DNA from: Martinezella calliandrae
GTDB taxonomy: Bacteria; Pseudomonadota; Alphaproteobacteria; Rhizobiales; Rhizobiaceae
Assembly: GCF_030272695.1 (NCBI RefSeq)
Contig: NZ_JARFYN010000026.1
Coordinates: 1 to 64,000 of the forward strand
DNA: 64,000 nucleotides
Reading direction: 5' to 3'
In this document: positions 40,220 through 49,628 of the stretch, piece by piece
Layout: each line of letters opens with the position of its first letter
Position numbering within the stretch: position 1 is the stretch's first letter
Position numbers and translations under genes: made by a program
The notes under the pieces: model-generated
The model's database searches: none
What the model was told of the DNA's origin: nothing
What the model saw: only the letters and a program-made list of their open reading frames with translations

Positions 40220-41509
40220 TTAGCGCTTGGAAACCGGAACGTATTCGCGCTGTCCTGCGCCGATGTAGAGCTGGCGCGGGCGACCGATACGCTGATCGGG
40301 ATCTTCGATCATCTCGTTCCACTGGGCGATCCAGCCAACGGTGCGGGCAAGAGCGAACAGCACCGTGAACATCGTGGTGGGGAAGCCCAGAGCCTTCAGC
40401 GTAATGCCGGAATAGAAATCGACGTTCGGGTAAAGCTTCTTCTCGATGAAATAATCATCGGTCAGTGCGATACGCTCGAGTTCGATCGCGATGTCGAGCA
40501 GCGGATCGTCCTTGATGCCGAGTTCGCCGAGAACCTCGTGCGCCGTCTTCTGCATGATCTTGGCGCGCGGGTCGTAGTTCTTGTAGACGCGGTGGCCAAA
40601 GCCCATCAGGCGGAACGGATCGTTCTTGTCCTTGGCGCGGGCGATATATTCAGGAATGCGATCGACCGTGCCGATTTCCGTCAGCATGTTCAGCGCAGCT
40701 TCATTGGCGCCGCCATGGGCTGGGCCCCAGAGGCAGGCGATGCCGGCAGCGATGCATGCGAACGGATTGGCGCCGGAAGAGCCGGCGAGGCGAACCGTCG
40801 AAGTCGAAGCATTCTGCTCGTGATCGGCGTGCAGGATGAAAATGCGGTCCATGGCGCGTGCGAGCACCGGGTTGACCACATATTCCTCGCAAGGGACGGC
40901 AAAGCACATGCGCAGGAAGTTCGACGCGTAGTCGAGATCGTTCTTCGGGTAAACGAAGGGCTGGCCGATGTGGTACTTGTAGGCCATGGCGGCAAGCGTC
41001 GGCATTTTGGCGATCATGCGCAGGCTCGCAACCATGCGCTGGTGCGGATCGGTGATGTCGGTCGAATCGTGATAGAAAGCCGACAGAGCGCCGACGCAGC
41101 CGCACATAACGGCCATCGGATGCGCATCGCGGCGGAAGCCGGTGAAGAAGCGGGACATCTGCTCATGCACCATGGTGTGGTGCACGACGCGATAGTCGAA
41201 GTCCTTCTTCTGGGCTGCGGTCGGCAGTTCGCCGTAGAGCAGCAGGTAGCAGACTTCAAGGAAATCGCCGTGTTCAGCAAGCTGTTCGATCGGATAACCG
41301 CGATGCAGTAGGACGCCTTCGTCGCCATCAATAAAGGTGATGCTGGATTCGCACGACGCAGTCGAAGTGAAGCCAGGATCATAAGTGAAAGTGGAGGTGT
41401 TCTTATAAAGGGCACCAATATCAATGACACTCGGGCCGATGGTTCCGGTTTTCACCGGCAGCTCCACCGTCTTTTCACCCCAAGTTAGTTTCGCGCTTTG
41501 TTCCGTCAT
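40220..41509 (-). CDS. gltA: Citrate synthase (type II)
   Basis: This 429-residue enzyme of the TCA cycle starts MTEQSAKLTWGEKTVELPVK. Catalytic and binding segments are visible: SITFIDGDEGVLLHRGYPIE, ILHADHEQNASTSTVR, WGPAHGGANEAALNMLTEIG and MGFGHRVYKNYDPRAK. The length and LHADHEQNAST context fit the hexameric, NADH-sensitive Gram-negative type. It converges on lpxB and shares its terminator. AGGA precedes the ATG. About 280 bases upstream hold its promoter before the comEC remnant. Confidence 0.97.
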   Translation of the reverse strand: MTEQSAKLTWGEKTVELPVKTGTIGPSVIDIGALYKNTSTFTYDPGFTSTASCESSITFIDGDEGVLLHRGYPIEQLAEHGDFLEVCYLLLYGELPTAAQKKDFDYRVVHHTMVHEQMSRFFTGFRRDAHPMAVMCGCVGALSAFYHDSTDITDPHQRMVASLRMIAKMPTLAAMAYKYHIGQPFVYPKNDLDYASNFLRMCFAVPCEEYVVNPVLARAMDRIFILHADHEQNASTSTVRLAGSSGANPFACIAAGIACLWGPAHGGANEAALNMLTEIGTVDRIPEYIARAKDKNDPFRLMGFGHRVYKNYDPRAKIMQKTAHEVLGELGIKDDPLLDIAIELERIALTDDYFIEKKLYPNVDFYSGITLKALGFPTTMFTVLFALARTVGWIAQWNEMIEDPDQRIGRPRQLYIGAGQREYVPVSKR

Positions 41510-41787
41510 GCTGATCCTCCAAGATTTGGCGGGATTGACGCCTGAAAAAGCGCCAAAAGGTTAAGCGACTACCGATTAGCTATATGATCCAGAGCCTAAT
41601 GCCAAGTTATCCTTACGCCTATTTGTGCATTGCGGTATCAACTTTTGGGCACTGCGATAGGCCGATCCGTCCGGTTCGTCCGCAGATTGTCGTCGATTGT
41701 TGACGACTGGGTCGATTTCGGTTGAATTCACCGCACGGTGACCGAAAAATCCCGTTATATCTGCAGTTTGCGTCACCGTGGGCGCGA
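41510..41787. other. gltA upstream region
   Basis: This has no gene; it presumably carries the gltA promoter on the minus strand. No operator was recognised. Confidence 0.4.
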
Positions 41788-42071
41788 ATGCCTAATCTAG
41801 AGGCACCGGATCAGCCGGCGGGTAGCCGGGATCTTGCTCCGCTCGCCGTGCGTGGCCGTGGCAAAACGACCGTTATTTTTCGCGCCAAGGCAACCCAACC
41901 GCAGGGACGCAAGGCCTGCGCTATGCCCTAAGCCTGTTTTTCGGTCTGGCGCAGGCCAGGCCAACGAAAAAGATTAAAGCCCTCAGCGCGCTGATCGCTG
42001 TAACGGCCTACTATCTCATTTCCGGTTTCGGTATAGCGGTGGAACGCGCTTTCACCATGATGGCGATCATT
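41788..42071 (+). pseudogene. comEC: Remnant of comEC (DNA uptake channel), internally deleted
   Basis: Two pieces recall rhizobial ComEC. From 41788 a frame reads MPNLEAPDQPAGSRDLAPLA, like the polar N-terminus of those proteins, and soon stops. From 41913 in another frame comes GLRYALSLFFGLAQARPTKK followed by ALIAVTAYYLISGFGIAVER and AFTMMAII. This last part matches the ComEC competence-domain helix (YYLISG..ERAF.MMAI). Hundreds of residues expected between and after these pieces are missing and the frames differ. So the gene has suffered a large internal deletion plus frameshift and loss of its metallo-hydrolase C-terminus. The frame CAACGCGCCTATGATTGGCA onward (around 42150) could be a last fragment, but that is weak. 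Confidence 0.65.
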
Positions 42072-42215
42072 CGGATTCCATCGAAATGGACCTCAGCGCC
42101 GACAAACTGGCAGCAAAGACTGTGTTTCAACCTTTGGCGCGGCGTTGAAAATTGCAACGCGCCTATGATTGGCAATCGGGCACGTTTGGAGCGCCGATCG
42201 CACCGGTGTCGCCGG

Positions 42216-42938
42216 TCAGTGATAACGGCGGATGAGGCCGACGAGCTTGCCCTGCACCTTGACGCGATCCGGTCCGAAGATCCGGGTCTCGTAAGCCGGG
42301 TTCGCCGCCTCAAGTGCGATCGAGGCACCCTTGCGGCGGAAGCGCTTCAACGTTGCCTCTTCATCATCAACGAGAGCCACAACGATATCGCCGGGGTTGG
42401 CTGTCGTGGCGTTACGGATAATCACCGTGTCGCCGTCAAAAATGCCGGCATCGATCATCGAATCGCCCTTGACCTCAAGCGCATAATGTTCGCCGGAACC
42501 AAGCATATCGGCTGGAACGGTGATGTCGTGGGTATTGTTCTGGATTGCAGAGATCGGCACACCGGCGGCAATGCGCCCCATGACCGGCACGGAGACGGAG
42601 CTGTTATTTTCCTCATTCGTCGGTCTGGCGGGAGCGGGTGGCGGTACCAGCTGCGGCTTGCCAAGGCTGCCCTCGATGACGCTCGGCGAAAAGCCGCGGC
42701 GTGGCTGCAGACTTGGACTATAGGCTTCCGGCAGCTTGATGACCTCTAACGCGCGAGCCCGGTTCGGCAGGCGGCGAATGAAGCCGCGCTCTTCCAAAGC
42801 GGTGATGAGGCGGTGAATGCCGGATTTGGACGCGAGGTCCAACGCATCCTTCATTTCATCGAAAGATGGCGGGACACCGGACTCCTTCATTCGTTCGTGA
42901 ATGAAGAGAAGCAGTTCCTGCTGCTTGCGTGTCAACAT
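42216..42938 (-). CDS. lexA: LexA repressor
   Basis: This 240-residue SOS repressor starts MLTRKQQELLLFIHERMKES. The winged helix-turn-helix covers residues 1-70 (PPSFDEMKDALDLASKSGIH). A long linker rich in Pro and Ser follows. The self-cleavage site is Ala125-Gly126 (GRIAAGVPIS), and the Ser160/Lys198 dyad sits in KGDSMIDAG and ATLKRF. The start at 42938 gives the standard alphaproteobacterial length. A GAAC-N7-GAAC box lies 62-76 bases upstream, showing autoregulation. It converges on the comEC remnant. Confidence 0.97.
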   Translation of the reverse strand: MLTRKQQELLLFIHERMKESGVPPSFDEMKDALDLASKSGIHRLITALEERGFIRRLPNRARALEVIKLPEAYSPSLQPRRGFSPSVIEGSLGKPQLVPPPAPARPTNEENNSSVSVPVMGRIAAGVPISAIQNNTHDITVPADMLGSGEHYALEVKGDSMIDAGIFDGDTVIIRNATTANPGDIVVALVDDEEATLKRFRRKGASIALEAANPAYETRIFGPDRVKVQGKLVGLIRRYH

Positions 42939-43369
42939 CGTCTTCGGACCCCAGAATTGAGTAAAGCGTCGTGAAACAAATACAGAACGGACACTATATG
43001 TTCCATATGTGTTCCGCAAGCCCTTAAATTTTGGTGAAGGTTTTGTAAGCGCATCAAATAAATGAGAACATAACCGGTCCCAACCGGACGGTTTTTCGGG
43101 ATATGCATGTGTTAACAAACGGAAATATAAGCAGAATCTGACGCACAGAAATTTTTCTATCGAAAGCCTTATGTCTTCAAGGGGGATGAGAAACCAAAGC
43201 TGTCAGCGCGATAAGCTCTTTGGAGGACGATGCTCTCCGAATGGCGGGGAGCAGGCAGCGGATCAAGTTTTGAGGACCGCATCTAAAAGTGGCGCGACTG
43301 CGAGTATCTGCGCGATCCGCGGCGAGATCGTGCACGAATTCAACAGGCTGGGCGGAGATTGGATATTTC
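42939..43369. other. Gene-free stretch upstream of lexA
   Basis: This is about 430 bases holding the lexA promoter and SOS box (43000-43014). The remaining part (43015-43369) has only short frames on either strand without coding character. A decayed gene cannot be excluded, but I recognise none. Confidence 0.45.
43000..43014 (-). promoter_or_regulatory. LexA binding site (SOS box) of lexA
   Basis: On the minus strand GAAC-ACATATG-GAAC is the direct-repeat GAAC-N7-GAAC box of alphaproteobacterial LexA. The plus strand shows GTTCCATATGTGTTC. It lies 62 bases before the lexA start. Confidence 0.9.
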
Positions 43370-43843
43370 TCATAACCCCTCCCGGCGACGCTCGAGCAAG
43401 GCGCGGTCGTTGGCGATCTGATTCAGCATGCTGCGGCCGGCGAGGAACATCTCGAAGAGAAAGGCGGCGAAAGCGCCCATAAGCGCGACAACGGCGAGGC
43501 CGAAGAACCAGAGCAGCAGTTGCTCGCGATACTGCTGGCGAATCGCTCCGCTCATGAGGCCGAGTGTCGCGAGACAAGTGAATACGCCCGATACCGTACC
43601 GAAGAGGACGGCAATCTCCAGCGCCAATGTTCGCCGGCGCAGGTAATAGAGCTGCAGTAGGCGCGCTTCATCGGAATTGTCTGAGATCACCCGCTCAAAA
43701 AGGCTGTTCACCCGATCCGAGACACGGGCGAGTCTGGTCGAGAAGACATTGAGGCACCCGGCTGTGCCGGCAAGCAGGAAGACTGGCGTCAATGCTACCT
43801 GAATAACGTGTGCAGCATCGGGCGTTAGCTGGTCACTCAGCAC
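43370..43843 (-). CDS. DUF2721 domain membrane protein
   Basis: This 157-residue membrane protein starts (GTG) VLSDQLTPDAAHVIQVALTP. A first hydrophobic segment (VALTPVFLLAGTAGCLNVFS) is followed by the conserved RLARVSDRVNSLFERV. Two further helices come next (ALEIAVLFGTVSGVFTCLAT and LLLWFFGLAVVALMGAFAAF) and then a charged tail. This pattern, with RxxRxxDR after helix one, is the DUF2721 family, function unknown. AAGGAG lies 5-6 bases before the GTG. It lies about 50 bases upstream of nothing else on its strand, but downstream of the MscS-type gene in the same orientation. Confidence 0.9.
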   Translation of the reverse strand: MLSDQLTPDAAHVIQVALTPVFLLAGTAGCLNVFSTRLARVSDRVNSLFERVISDNSDEARLLQLYYLRRRTLALEIAVLFGTVSGVFTCLATLGLMSGAIRQQYREQLLLWFFGLAVVALMGAFAAFLFEMFLAGRSMLNQIANDRALLERRREGL

Positions 43844-43893
43844 GGTTGGTCTCCTTCAAATCTAATGTCATCCGCCGACATGACGCACATGTT

Positions 43894-45999
43894 TCATGTT
43901 CGCGGCGATGGCGATCTCGCCATTTGTTCACCCCACTTCTTCTGCAGCGTCAAAGCGGCGGCGTCGGATTTGTCCTCGCCACCCGCCTGCGCGGCCGGCT
44001 GGGCGAAATCGATGCCATTTTCGATAAAGGCGTCGCGGATCATGGTATAGGCCTGCCGCCGAATGTAGGTCTGCCGACCGGGGAGGGCTGTAAAGGCGAA
44101 GCTGAGTTCGACGCCGAAGTCGCCGATCTGCTCGACACCCTTCATCTCCAGCGTCTTGAGGATCTGCGGGCCGATTTCCGGGTCCTCCTTCAATTGCTCT
44201 CCGATTTGCGTGATGATCCTTTTTGCCTTGGCCACATCGGTGTTGAAGGGAAACCGCAGCAGGAATTTATCGGCCACCCAGTCGCGGCTCATATTCTGAA
44301 CTGCGCCGAGTTCACCGAACGGCACCGTAAACACGGCACCGCGATGATGCCGGAGCCTGACGGAGCGGAGGCTGAAGGATTCCACCGTTCCCATATAATT
44401 CCCGCTTTGAATGTATTCTCCGACGCGGAAGGCATCGTCCATCAAGTAGAAAATGCCGCTGACGATATCCTTGACGAGCGTTTGCGAGCCGAAGCCCACG
44501 GCCACGCCAAATATTCCAGCTCCCGCGATCAGCGGCCCGATCTGCACGCCCATTTCCGCCAGCACGGTAAGGACGGCAGCGGCGATGACGACGGCCGCCA
44601 GCGCGTTGCGGAAAATTGGCAGCAGGGTGCGTAGGCGGCCTGCGCGCGCCACATCCGCCGATGGCGACGATGCGACGCTGTCGGCATCACCCATCCTTGC
44701 ATCGATGAATGCCTTTGATAGCTGCCAACAAAGATCGGCAAAAATCAGAATGACGATGCTCTTCAACGCACCGCGGACTGCAGCGTCAATCGTTGGATTT
44801 TCCCTTACGAGAATATTGGGATTGTATTGCCAGATGAATATGACCCACGCGACCGCCGCGACGATGACGAACGCCCGCGCACCCCGAACGGCCAGGACCG
44901 TACGCGCGCTGGTCTTGTTGTCGTTGGGCCAGCGTCCTTTTGCGAAGGCCTCGGCCGTTCGCCCGACGGCGGTCAACAGCCTGGGAAGAACGATGAGATA
45001 GATTCCCGCCCAGAAGAGGCCGAGGAAGTTGACCGCCCAGAAAAACCAGAGGCAGATCATGTAAAGCGAATAAAGGACGCTCACAACGGTTCGCTGTTCG
45101 GCGGCGCTTGCATTTTCCGGTCGTCGCCAAACGGCCTCGATTGCAATCAGCAATAGGAGAATGGAGAAACCGTAGGACATGATGGTTTCGACATCTCTGT
45201 CGATGGAGAGCGGTCTCGCCAGCGAGGTGGTGGCGCCGGCGACCGCCAGGACAGCAATGAAAAGGCGGATCCTGCGAGTGCCGAAAGCCGACAGAGCGCC
45301 AGCGTCCGTCAACGGCTTTAAGACGGCAAACGCCAGGCGGGCGATGATGAACGCCAGCAGATAAAACAGGATCACCACGTGTAGAAGTGGTGGCCAGTCT
45401 ATCGCCAGGAAGATGGCGGAGCTGACGAGCATGAAGGTGACCCACGGCCCGAATTCGCCTACCGCGTATGCAACAAGAGGATTGCCAAATCGCGCCTTGA
45501 CGACGGCTTTCTTGAAAAACCACTCTGCCGCGAAGCCGACGCAGACCAATGCCGTGAACATTACGGTGGCGGGCGCAAAGCCGCTATTCTTCGCCTGTTC
45601 ACGCACCCTGCTTGCCGCGGCGGCAATCTGTGCCGGCACGGTTGGAATGGCCGATCGCAGCGCCTGATATCGGGTGCGAGCCTTGGCCTCTCCGCTTTCT
45701 ATCATTGTCTCGGCGATTGCGGGTGTCGGCTGCTCGGCAGCCTGACGCTTTTCCAGCCATTGGCGCAACTCCGGATCGTTCATCAGGTGAAGCAGTTCCG
45801 ACACCTTTGCAGGCAGGGGCGCAGGCTGGGGCGCGGGGGGCATCTCCGGCGACTGTGCGTGGCAGGGCTGTTGCGCGATCGCCATGAATAGAAGGGCAAA
45901 TATAAAGGGGATCAAGCCACGGGAGAAGGCAAGATGAATACGAACCGACAGGAACAAGATCGCGCGTGTGGGCGCCCCCTCGACGAGCATCAAGCGCAT
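43894..45999 (-). CDS. Large mechanosensitive ion channel of the MscS family
   Basis: This protein of about 701 residues has an N-terminal signal-like helix (LIPFIFALLFMAIAQQPCHA). A periplasmic, Pro-rich region (PEMPPAPQPAPLPAKVSELL) and multiple membrane helices follow. The MscS core has the pore helix IAGAGIFGVAVGFGSQTLVK and then DIVSGIFYLMDDAFRVGEYI. The beta-domain carries GTVESFSLRSVRLRHHRGAV and FTVPFGELGAVQN. Large MscS-type channels open under hypo-osmotic shock. The exact start is uncertain: the ATG at 45999 has GGGGAG close by, but an alternative lies a few codons downstream. It is divergent from the VOC gene. Confidence 0.93.
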   Translation of the reverse strand: MRLMLVEGAPTRAILFLSVRIHLAFSRGLIPFIFALLFMAIAQQPCHAQSPEMPPAPQPAPLPAKVSELLHLMNDPELRQWLEKRQAAEQPTPAIAETMIESGEAKARTRYQALRSAIPTVPAQIAAAASRVREQAKNSGFAPATVMFTALVCVGFAAEWFFKKAVVKARFGNPLVAYAVGEFGPWVTFMLVSSAIFLAIDWPPLLHVVILFYLLAFIIARLAFAVLKPLTDAGALSAFGTRRIRLFIAVLAVAGATTSLARPLSIDRDVETIMSYGFSILLLLIAIEAVWRRPENASAAEQRTVVSVLYSLYMICLWFFWAVNFLGLFWAGIYLIVLPRLLTAVGRTAEAFAKGRWPNDNKTSARTVLAVRGARAFVIVAAVAWVIFIWQYNPNILVRENPTIDAAVRGALKSIVILIFADLCWQLSKAFIDARMGDADSVASSPSADVARAGRLRTLLPIFRNALAAVVIAAAVLTVLAEMGVQIGPLIAGAGIFGVAVGFGSQTLVKDIVSGIFYLMDDAFRVGEYIQSGNYMGTVESFSLRSVRLRHHRGAVFTVPFGELGAVQNMSRDWVADKFLLRFPFNTDVAKAKRIITQIGEQLKEDPEIGPQILKTLEMKGVEQIGDFGVELSFAFTALPGRQTYIRRQAYTMIRDAFIENGIDFAQPAAQAGGEDKSDAAALTLQKKWGEQMARSPSPRT

Positions 46000-46385
46000 G
46001 TCTCCCCGCAAACACCCGATAAACCAAATTAAGGACTGCCGCAAAATAGTAGCAGCGGCAGATCGCTGTCTTGTCTTTCCGAACACGGATGGTGAACTGC
46101 GCTAGTTTTGGATGATCCGAAACGGAAGAATGCGTATTTTGTGTTGCTGTCGGGAAAGAGGCTTTCGGCGCTATCGTCACCAGCATCAATTACCTGCGAC
46201 TGCATTCCAGCTCATTTTATTGCAGTACGGTATCAATAGTGATCGAATTATTGTGCGTCCACAAGGGAGAGTTTCAAGCCGGAGCATATGTAATTCGGCT
46301 GGGTTGCCCGGAGGCTGCGCAGCGCTTTCATCTTGAATTGAATGGCAGATGAGCGCAAACCTGCGCAGATGTGAAGGAAGAGACC
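46000..46385. promoter_or_regulatory. Divergent region between the MscS-type and VOC genes
   Basis: This is about 385 bases of lower GC content. It contains no supported gene, and the two flanking genes are transcribed outward. No specific operator was recognised. Confidence 0.4.
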
Positions 46386-47273
46386 ATGACCTCATCGCCG
46401 CATCTTTTGGATCATCTCGTTCTGCCAACCATAAACATCGCCGTGGTGCGGGAAAGGCTGGGCAAGCTCGGCTTTACGGTGGCCGCCGAGGCGCGACACC
46501 CCTTCGGTACCGAGAACGCATGCGTTTTCCTGTCCGACAAGACCTATCTGGAGCCCTTGGGCATTGCATCACGTGAAAAGTACGAGGCGAGTGTGGGGGA
46601 GGGCAATGTTTTCGTCGCCCGCGACCAGGCCTATCGTTTTCGTATCGACGAAGAAGGATTTTCGGCCATCGTTTTCGCAACGGACGATGCGGTTGCCGAC
46701 GACGAGCGATTCCGGGCCAACGCCATATCGGGCGGAAACATGCTGGATTTTGCCCGACCGATGCGCATGCCGGATGGCTCGGAGGTGACGGCCGGTTTTC
46801 GTCTTGCTTTTGCGGCCGATCTTCGTTCGCCGGATTTCTTGACCTTCTGCTGCCAGCGCATCAATCCATTGCCGGCTGATCGCAGTTCCTTGGAGCGCCA
46901 TGAAAACGGCGTCACGGGAATTGCACGGGTTGCGGTATCGGCGCCGAAGCCAGCAGCCTTTCGCGGCTTTTTCGAACAGGTCGCCGATGGACCGAAGATA
47001 TCGACGCATTCCTTTGGCATCACCGTCGAGACCGAAAATGCCAAGATCGAGGTGCTGACCCCGGAAGGCATGGAAGCCTTTTACGATCAAACCGTGCCAG
47101 ATGAAGATCCTGGCCTTCGAGCGCGGGCAATCCTTTTCAAGACCCGCGATCTTTCCGTGACATCGGCGCATTTGGCTGCTAACGGCGTCACATACACGCG
47201 TAAGAACAATCGTATTCTGGCAAAACCCGCCCCAGGACAGGGGGCGCTGTTTGCCTTCGAGGAGATAGCATGA
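46386..47273 (+). CDS. VOC/glyoxalase-like domain protein
   Basis: This 295-residue protein starts MTSSPHLLDHLVLPTINIAV. The opening HLVLPTINIAVVRERLGKLG matches the first beta-alpha unit of the vicinal oxygen chelate fold (Glyoxalase_3-like). A second half with GITGIARVAVSAP-like text (GVTGIARVAVSAPKP) begins the second module. Such proteins bind a metal and act on vicinal oxygens, but the exact reaction is unknown. The ATG at 46386 has AAGGAAG 5 bases upstream. It overlaps kdsA by ATGA, implying co-translation with a Kdo biosynthetic enzyme. Confidence 0.85.
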   Translation: MTSSPHLLDHLVLPTINIAVVRERLGKLGFTVAAEARHPFGTENACVFLSDKTYLEPLGIASREKYEASVGEGNVFVARDQAYRFRIDEEGFSAIVFATDDAVADDERFRANAISGGNMLDFARPMRMPDGSEVTAGFRLAFAADLRSPDFLTFCCQRINPLPADRSSLERHENGVTGIARVAVSAPKPAAFRGFFEQVADGPKISTHSFGITVETENAKIEVLTPEGMEAFYDQTVPDEDPGLRARAILFKTRDLSVTSAHLAANGVTYTRKNNRILAKPAPGQGALFAFEEIA

Positions 47274-48109
47274 GCACCAATTCCGAAGTGATCGTCGGCG
47301 AGGGCGCATCCAAGGTTCTGTTTTCCAATACCGCCAAGCTGTCGTTGATCGCTGGCCCCTGCCAGATGGAAAGTCGCGATCATGCCTTCATGATCGCCGG
47401 CGTGTTGAAGGAGCTCTGCGACAAGCTTGGCATCGGCCTTGTCTATAAGTCGTCCTTCGATAAGGCGAACCGCACGTCTCTCTCCGGCAAGCGCGGCATG
47501 GGGCTGGAAAAGTCCATGGACGTCTTTGCCGATCTGAAGAAGGAGTTCGGCTTTCCGGTTCTGACCGACATCCATACGGAAGAACAATGCGCCATCGTCG
47601 CCAAGACGGTGGATATTCTGCAGATCCCCGCGTTTCTGTCGCGACAGACCGACCTTCTCGTCGCCGCAGCCAAGACCGGCCGCGTCGTCAACGTTAAGAA
47701 AGGCCAGTTCCTCGCGCCCTGGGACATGAAGAACGTGCTGGCAAAGTTGAATGACAGCGGCAACCCCAATGTGCTTTTGTGCGAGCGTGGTGCTTCCTTC
47801 GGCTACAACACCTTGGTCTCCGACATGCGCTCGCTGCCGATCATGGCGGCCATGGGTGCGCCGGTGATTTTCGATGCGACTCATTCGGTGCAGCAGCCGG
47901 GCGGCCAGGGTGGCTCCACCGGTGGCGAACGTCGTTTCGTGGAGACCCTGGCACGCGCGGCCGTCGCTGTCGGCGTAGCGGGCGTCTTCGTTGAGACCCA
48001 TGAAGATCCGGACAACGCTCCGTCTGACGGCCCGAACATGGTCTACCTGAAGGACATGCCGCGGCTCTTGGAAAGGCTTCTTGCCTTCGACGCGATCGCC
48101 AAGGCCTGA
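47270..48109 (+). CDS. kdsA: 3-deoxy-8-phosphooctulonate synthase (KDO-8-phosphate synthase)
   Basis: This 279-residue TIM-barrel enzyme condenses phosphoenolpyruvate and arabinose-5-phosphate on the route to Kdo. Visible signatures are LIAGPCQMESRDHAFMIAGV, YKSSFDKANRTSLSGKRG, NVKKGQFLAPWDMKNV and FDATHSVQQPGGQGGSTGGE. The Cys in AGPC occupies the position that binds metal in the metal-dependent class, so this is probably that class. It is followed by a 148-base gap before eno. Confidence 0.96.
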   Translation: MSTNSEVIVGEGASKVLFSNTAKLSLIAGPCQMESRDHAFMIAGVLKELCDKLGIGLVYKSSFDKANRTSLSGKRGMGLEKSMDVFADLKKEFGFPVLTDIHTEEQCAIVAKTVDILQIPAFLSRQTDLLVAAAKTGRVVNVKKGQFLAPWDMKNVLAKLNDSGNPNVLLCERGASFGYNTLVSDMRSLPIMAAMGAPVIFDATHSVQQPGGQGGSTGGERRFVETLARAAVAVGVAGVFVETHEDPDNAPSDGPNMVYLKDMPRLLERLLAFDAIAKA

Positions 48110-48257
48110 GAAATAAGAGGCGTTCAACAGGCTGACATCAAGTTGCGCTAAGCGGCCTTTAGGAGTGCCAAATAGGGGCGCGGATCTGCTTTGTAAATTC
48201 CGCGTCTTAGACTAAGACGATTTAAATCGATTTATAACCAGCGAGCAGGAAGCTATC

Positions 48258-49532
48258 ATGACCGCAATCACCGACATTATCGCCCGCGAGATTCTCGACA
48301 GCCGTGGTAATCCCACCGTCGAAGTCGATGTCTACCTCGAAGACGGCAGCATGGGCCGCGCAGCGGTTCCGTCGGGCGCGTCTACGGGCGCGCATGAAGC
48401 CGTTGAAGTTCGCGACGGCGGCAAGCGTTATCATGGCAAGGGTGTCGAGAAGGCCGTTGAAGCCGTCAATACGGAGATCTTCGACGCAATCGGCGGCATC
48501 GATGCCGAGAACCAGATCCAGATCGACAATATCATGATCGAACTCGATGGCACGCCGAACAAGTCGCGCCTCGGCGCAAACGCCATCCTCGGCGTATCGC
48601 TTGCCGTCGCCAAGGCTGCCGCCCAGTGCGCCAACCTGCCGCTCTATCGCTATGTCGGCGGCGCCCATGCCCGCCTGCTGCCGGTTCCGATGATGAATAT
48701 CATCAACGGCGGTGCCCATGCCGACAATCCGATCGACTTCCAGGAATTCATGATCCTGCCGGTCGGCGCAGATACCCTGCGCGACGCCGTGCGCATGGGC
48801 TCTGAAGTTTTCCACGTCCTCAAGAAGGAACTCGCTTCCCAGGGCCACAACACCAATGTCGGCGACGAAGGCGGTTTCGCACCTGGCCTCTCCAGCGCAC
48901 CGGCTGCCCTCGACTTCATCATGAAATCCATCGAAAAGGCTGGCTACAAGCCGGGCGAGGAAATCGCTCTCGGCCTCGACTGCGCTTCGACGGAATTCTT
49001 CAAGGACGGCAAATACGTTTTGGAAGGTGAAGGCCGAACGCTGGAATCCGGCGCCATGGCAGAATACCTTGCCGAACTCGCCGCCAAGTATCCGATCGTT
49101 TCGATCGAAGACGGCATGGCCGAAGACGATTGGGAAGGCTGGAAGACCTTGACCGATCTGATCGGCAAGAAGACGCAACTCGTCGGCGACGATCTGTTCG
49201 TCACCAACTCGGCCCGTCTGCGCGACGGCATCCGCATGGGTGTCGCCAACTCGATCCTCGTAAAGGTCAACCAGATCGGCTCGCTCACCGAAACGCTCGA
49301 TGCTGTCGAAACCGCGCACAAGGCGAACTACACGGCCGTCATGTCACACCGTTCCGGCGAAACCGAAGATTCGACCATCGCCGATCTTGCAGTTGCTACC
49401 AACTGCGGTCAGATCAAGACCGGCTCGCTGTCGCGTTCGGATCGTCTTGCCAAGTACAACCAGCTCATCCGCATCGAAGAAGCGCTCGGCCCGCAGGCAC
49501 AATATGCCGGTCGCTCCATCATTCGCGGCTGA
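48258..49532 (+). CDS. eno: Enolase
   Basis: This 424-residue glycolytic enzyme interconverts 2-phosphoglycerate and phosphoenolpyruvate. It starts MTAITDIIAREILDSRGNPT. Key segments are VPSGASTGAHEAVEVRDG, the metal ligands in SIEDGMAEDDWEGW and VGDDLFVTN, the catalytic Lys in LVKVNQIGSLTET, and the signature MSHRSGETEDSTIADLAVAT. It ends before a strong terminator. A typical AT-rich promoter stretch precedes it (about 48210-48240). Confidence 0.98.
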   Translation: MTAITDIIAREILDSRGNPTVEVDVYLEDGSMGRAAVPSGASTGAHEAVEVRDGGKRYHGKGVEKAVEAVNTEIFDAIGGIDAENQIQIDNIMIELDGTPNKSRLGANAILGVSLAVAKAAAQCANLPLYRYVGGAHARLLPVPMMNIINGGAHADNPIDFQEFMILPVGADTLRDAVRMGSEVFHVLKKELASQGHNTNVGDEGGFAPGLSSAPAALDFIMKSIEKAGYKPGEEIALGLDCASTEFFKDGKYVLEGEGRTLESGAMAEYLAELAAKYPIVSIEDGMAEDDWEGWKTLTDLIGKKTQLVGDDLFVTNSARLRDGIRMGVANSILVKVNQIGSLTETLDAVETAHKANYTAVMSHRSGETEDSTIADLAVATNCGQIKTGSLSRSDRLAKYNQLIRIEEALGPQAQYAGRSIIRG

Positions 49533-49628
49533 TAATTCGTGCCCCTGAAAATCAAAGGGTTTCAGGAAGGCTTGTTCGCACCGGATAACGATCCTGTCGA
49601 CTTATAAGCCAATATATTCCTGATCTTG

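Noticed and set aside
43171..43482. 103-codon plus-strand frame upstream of lexA
   Set aside because: Arg- and Gly-rich composition without motifs; it overlaps the end of the DUF2721 gene on the other strand.
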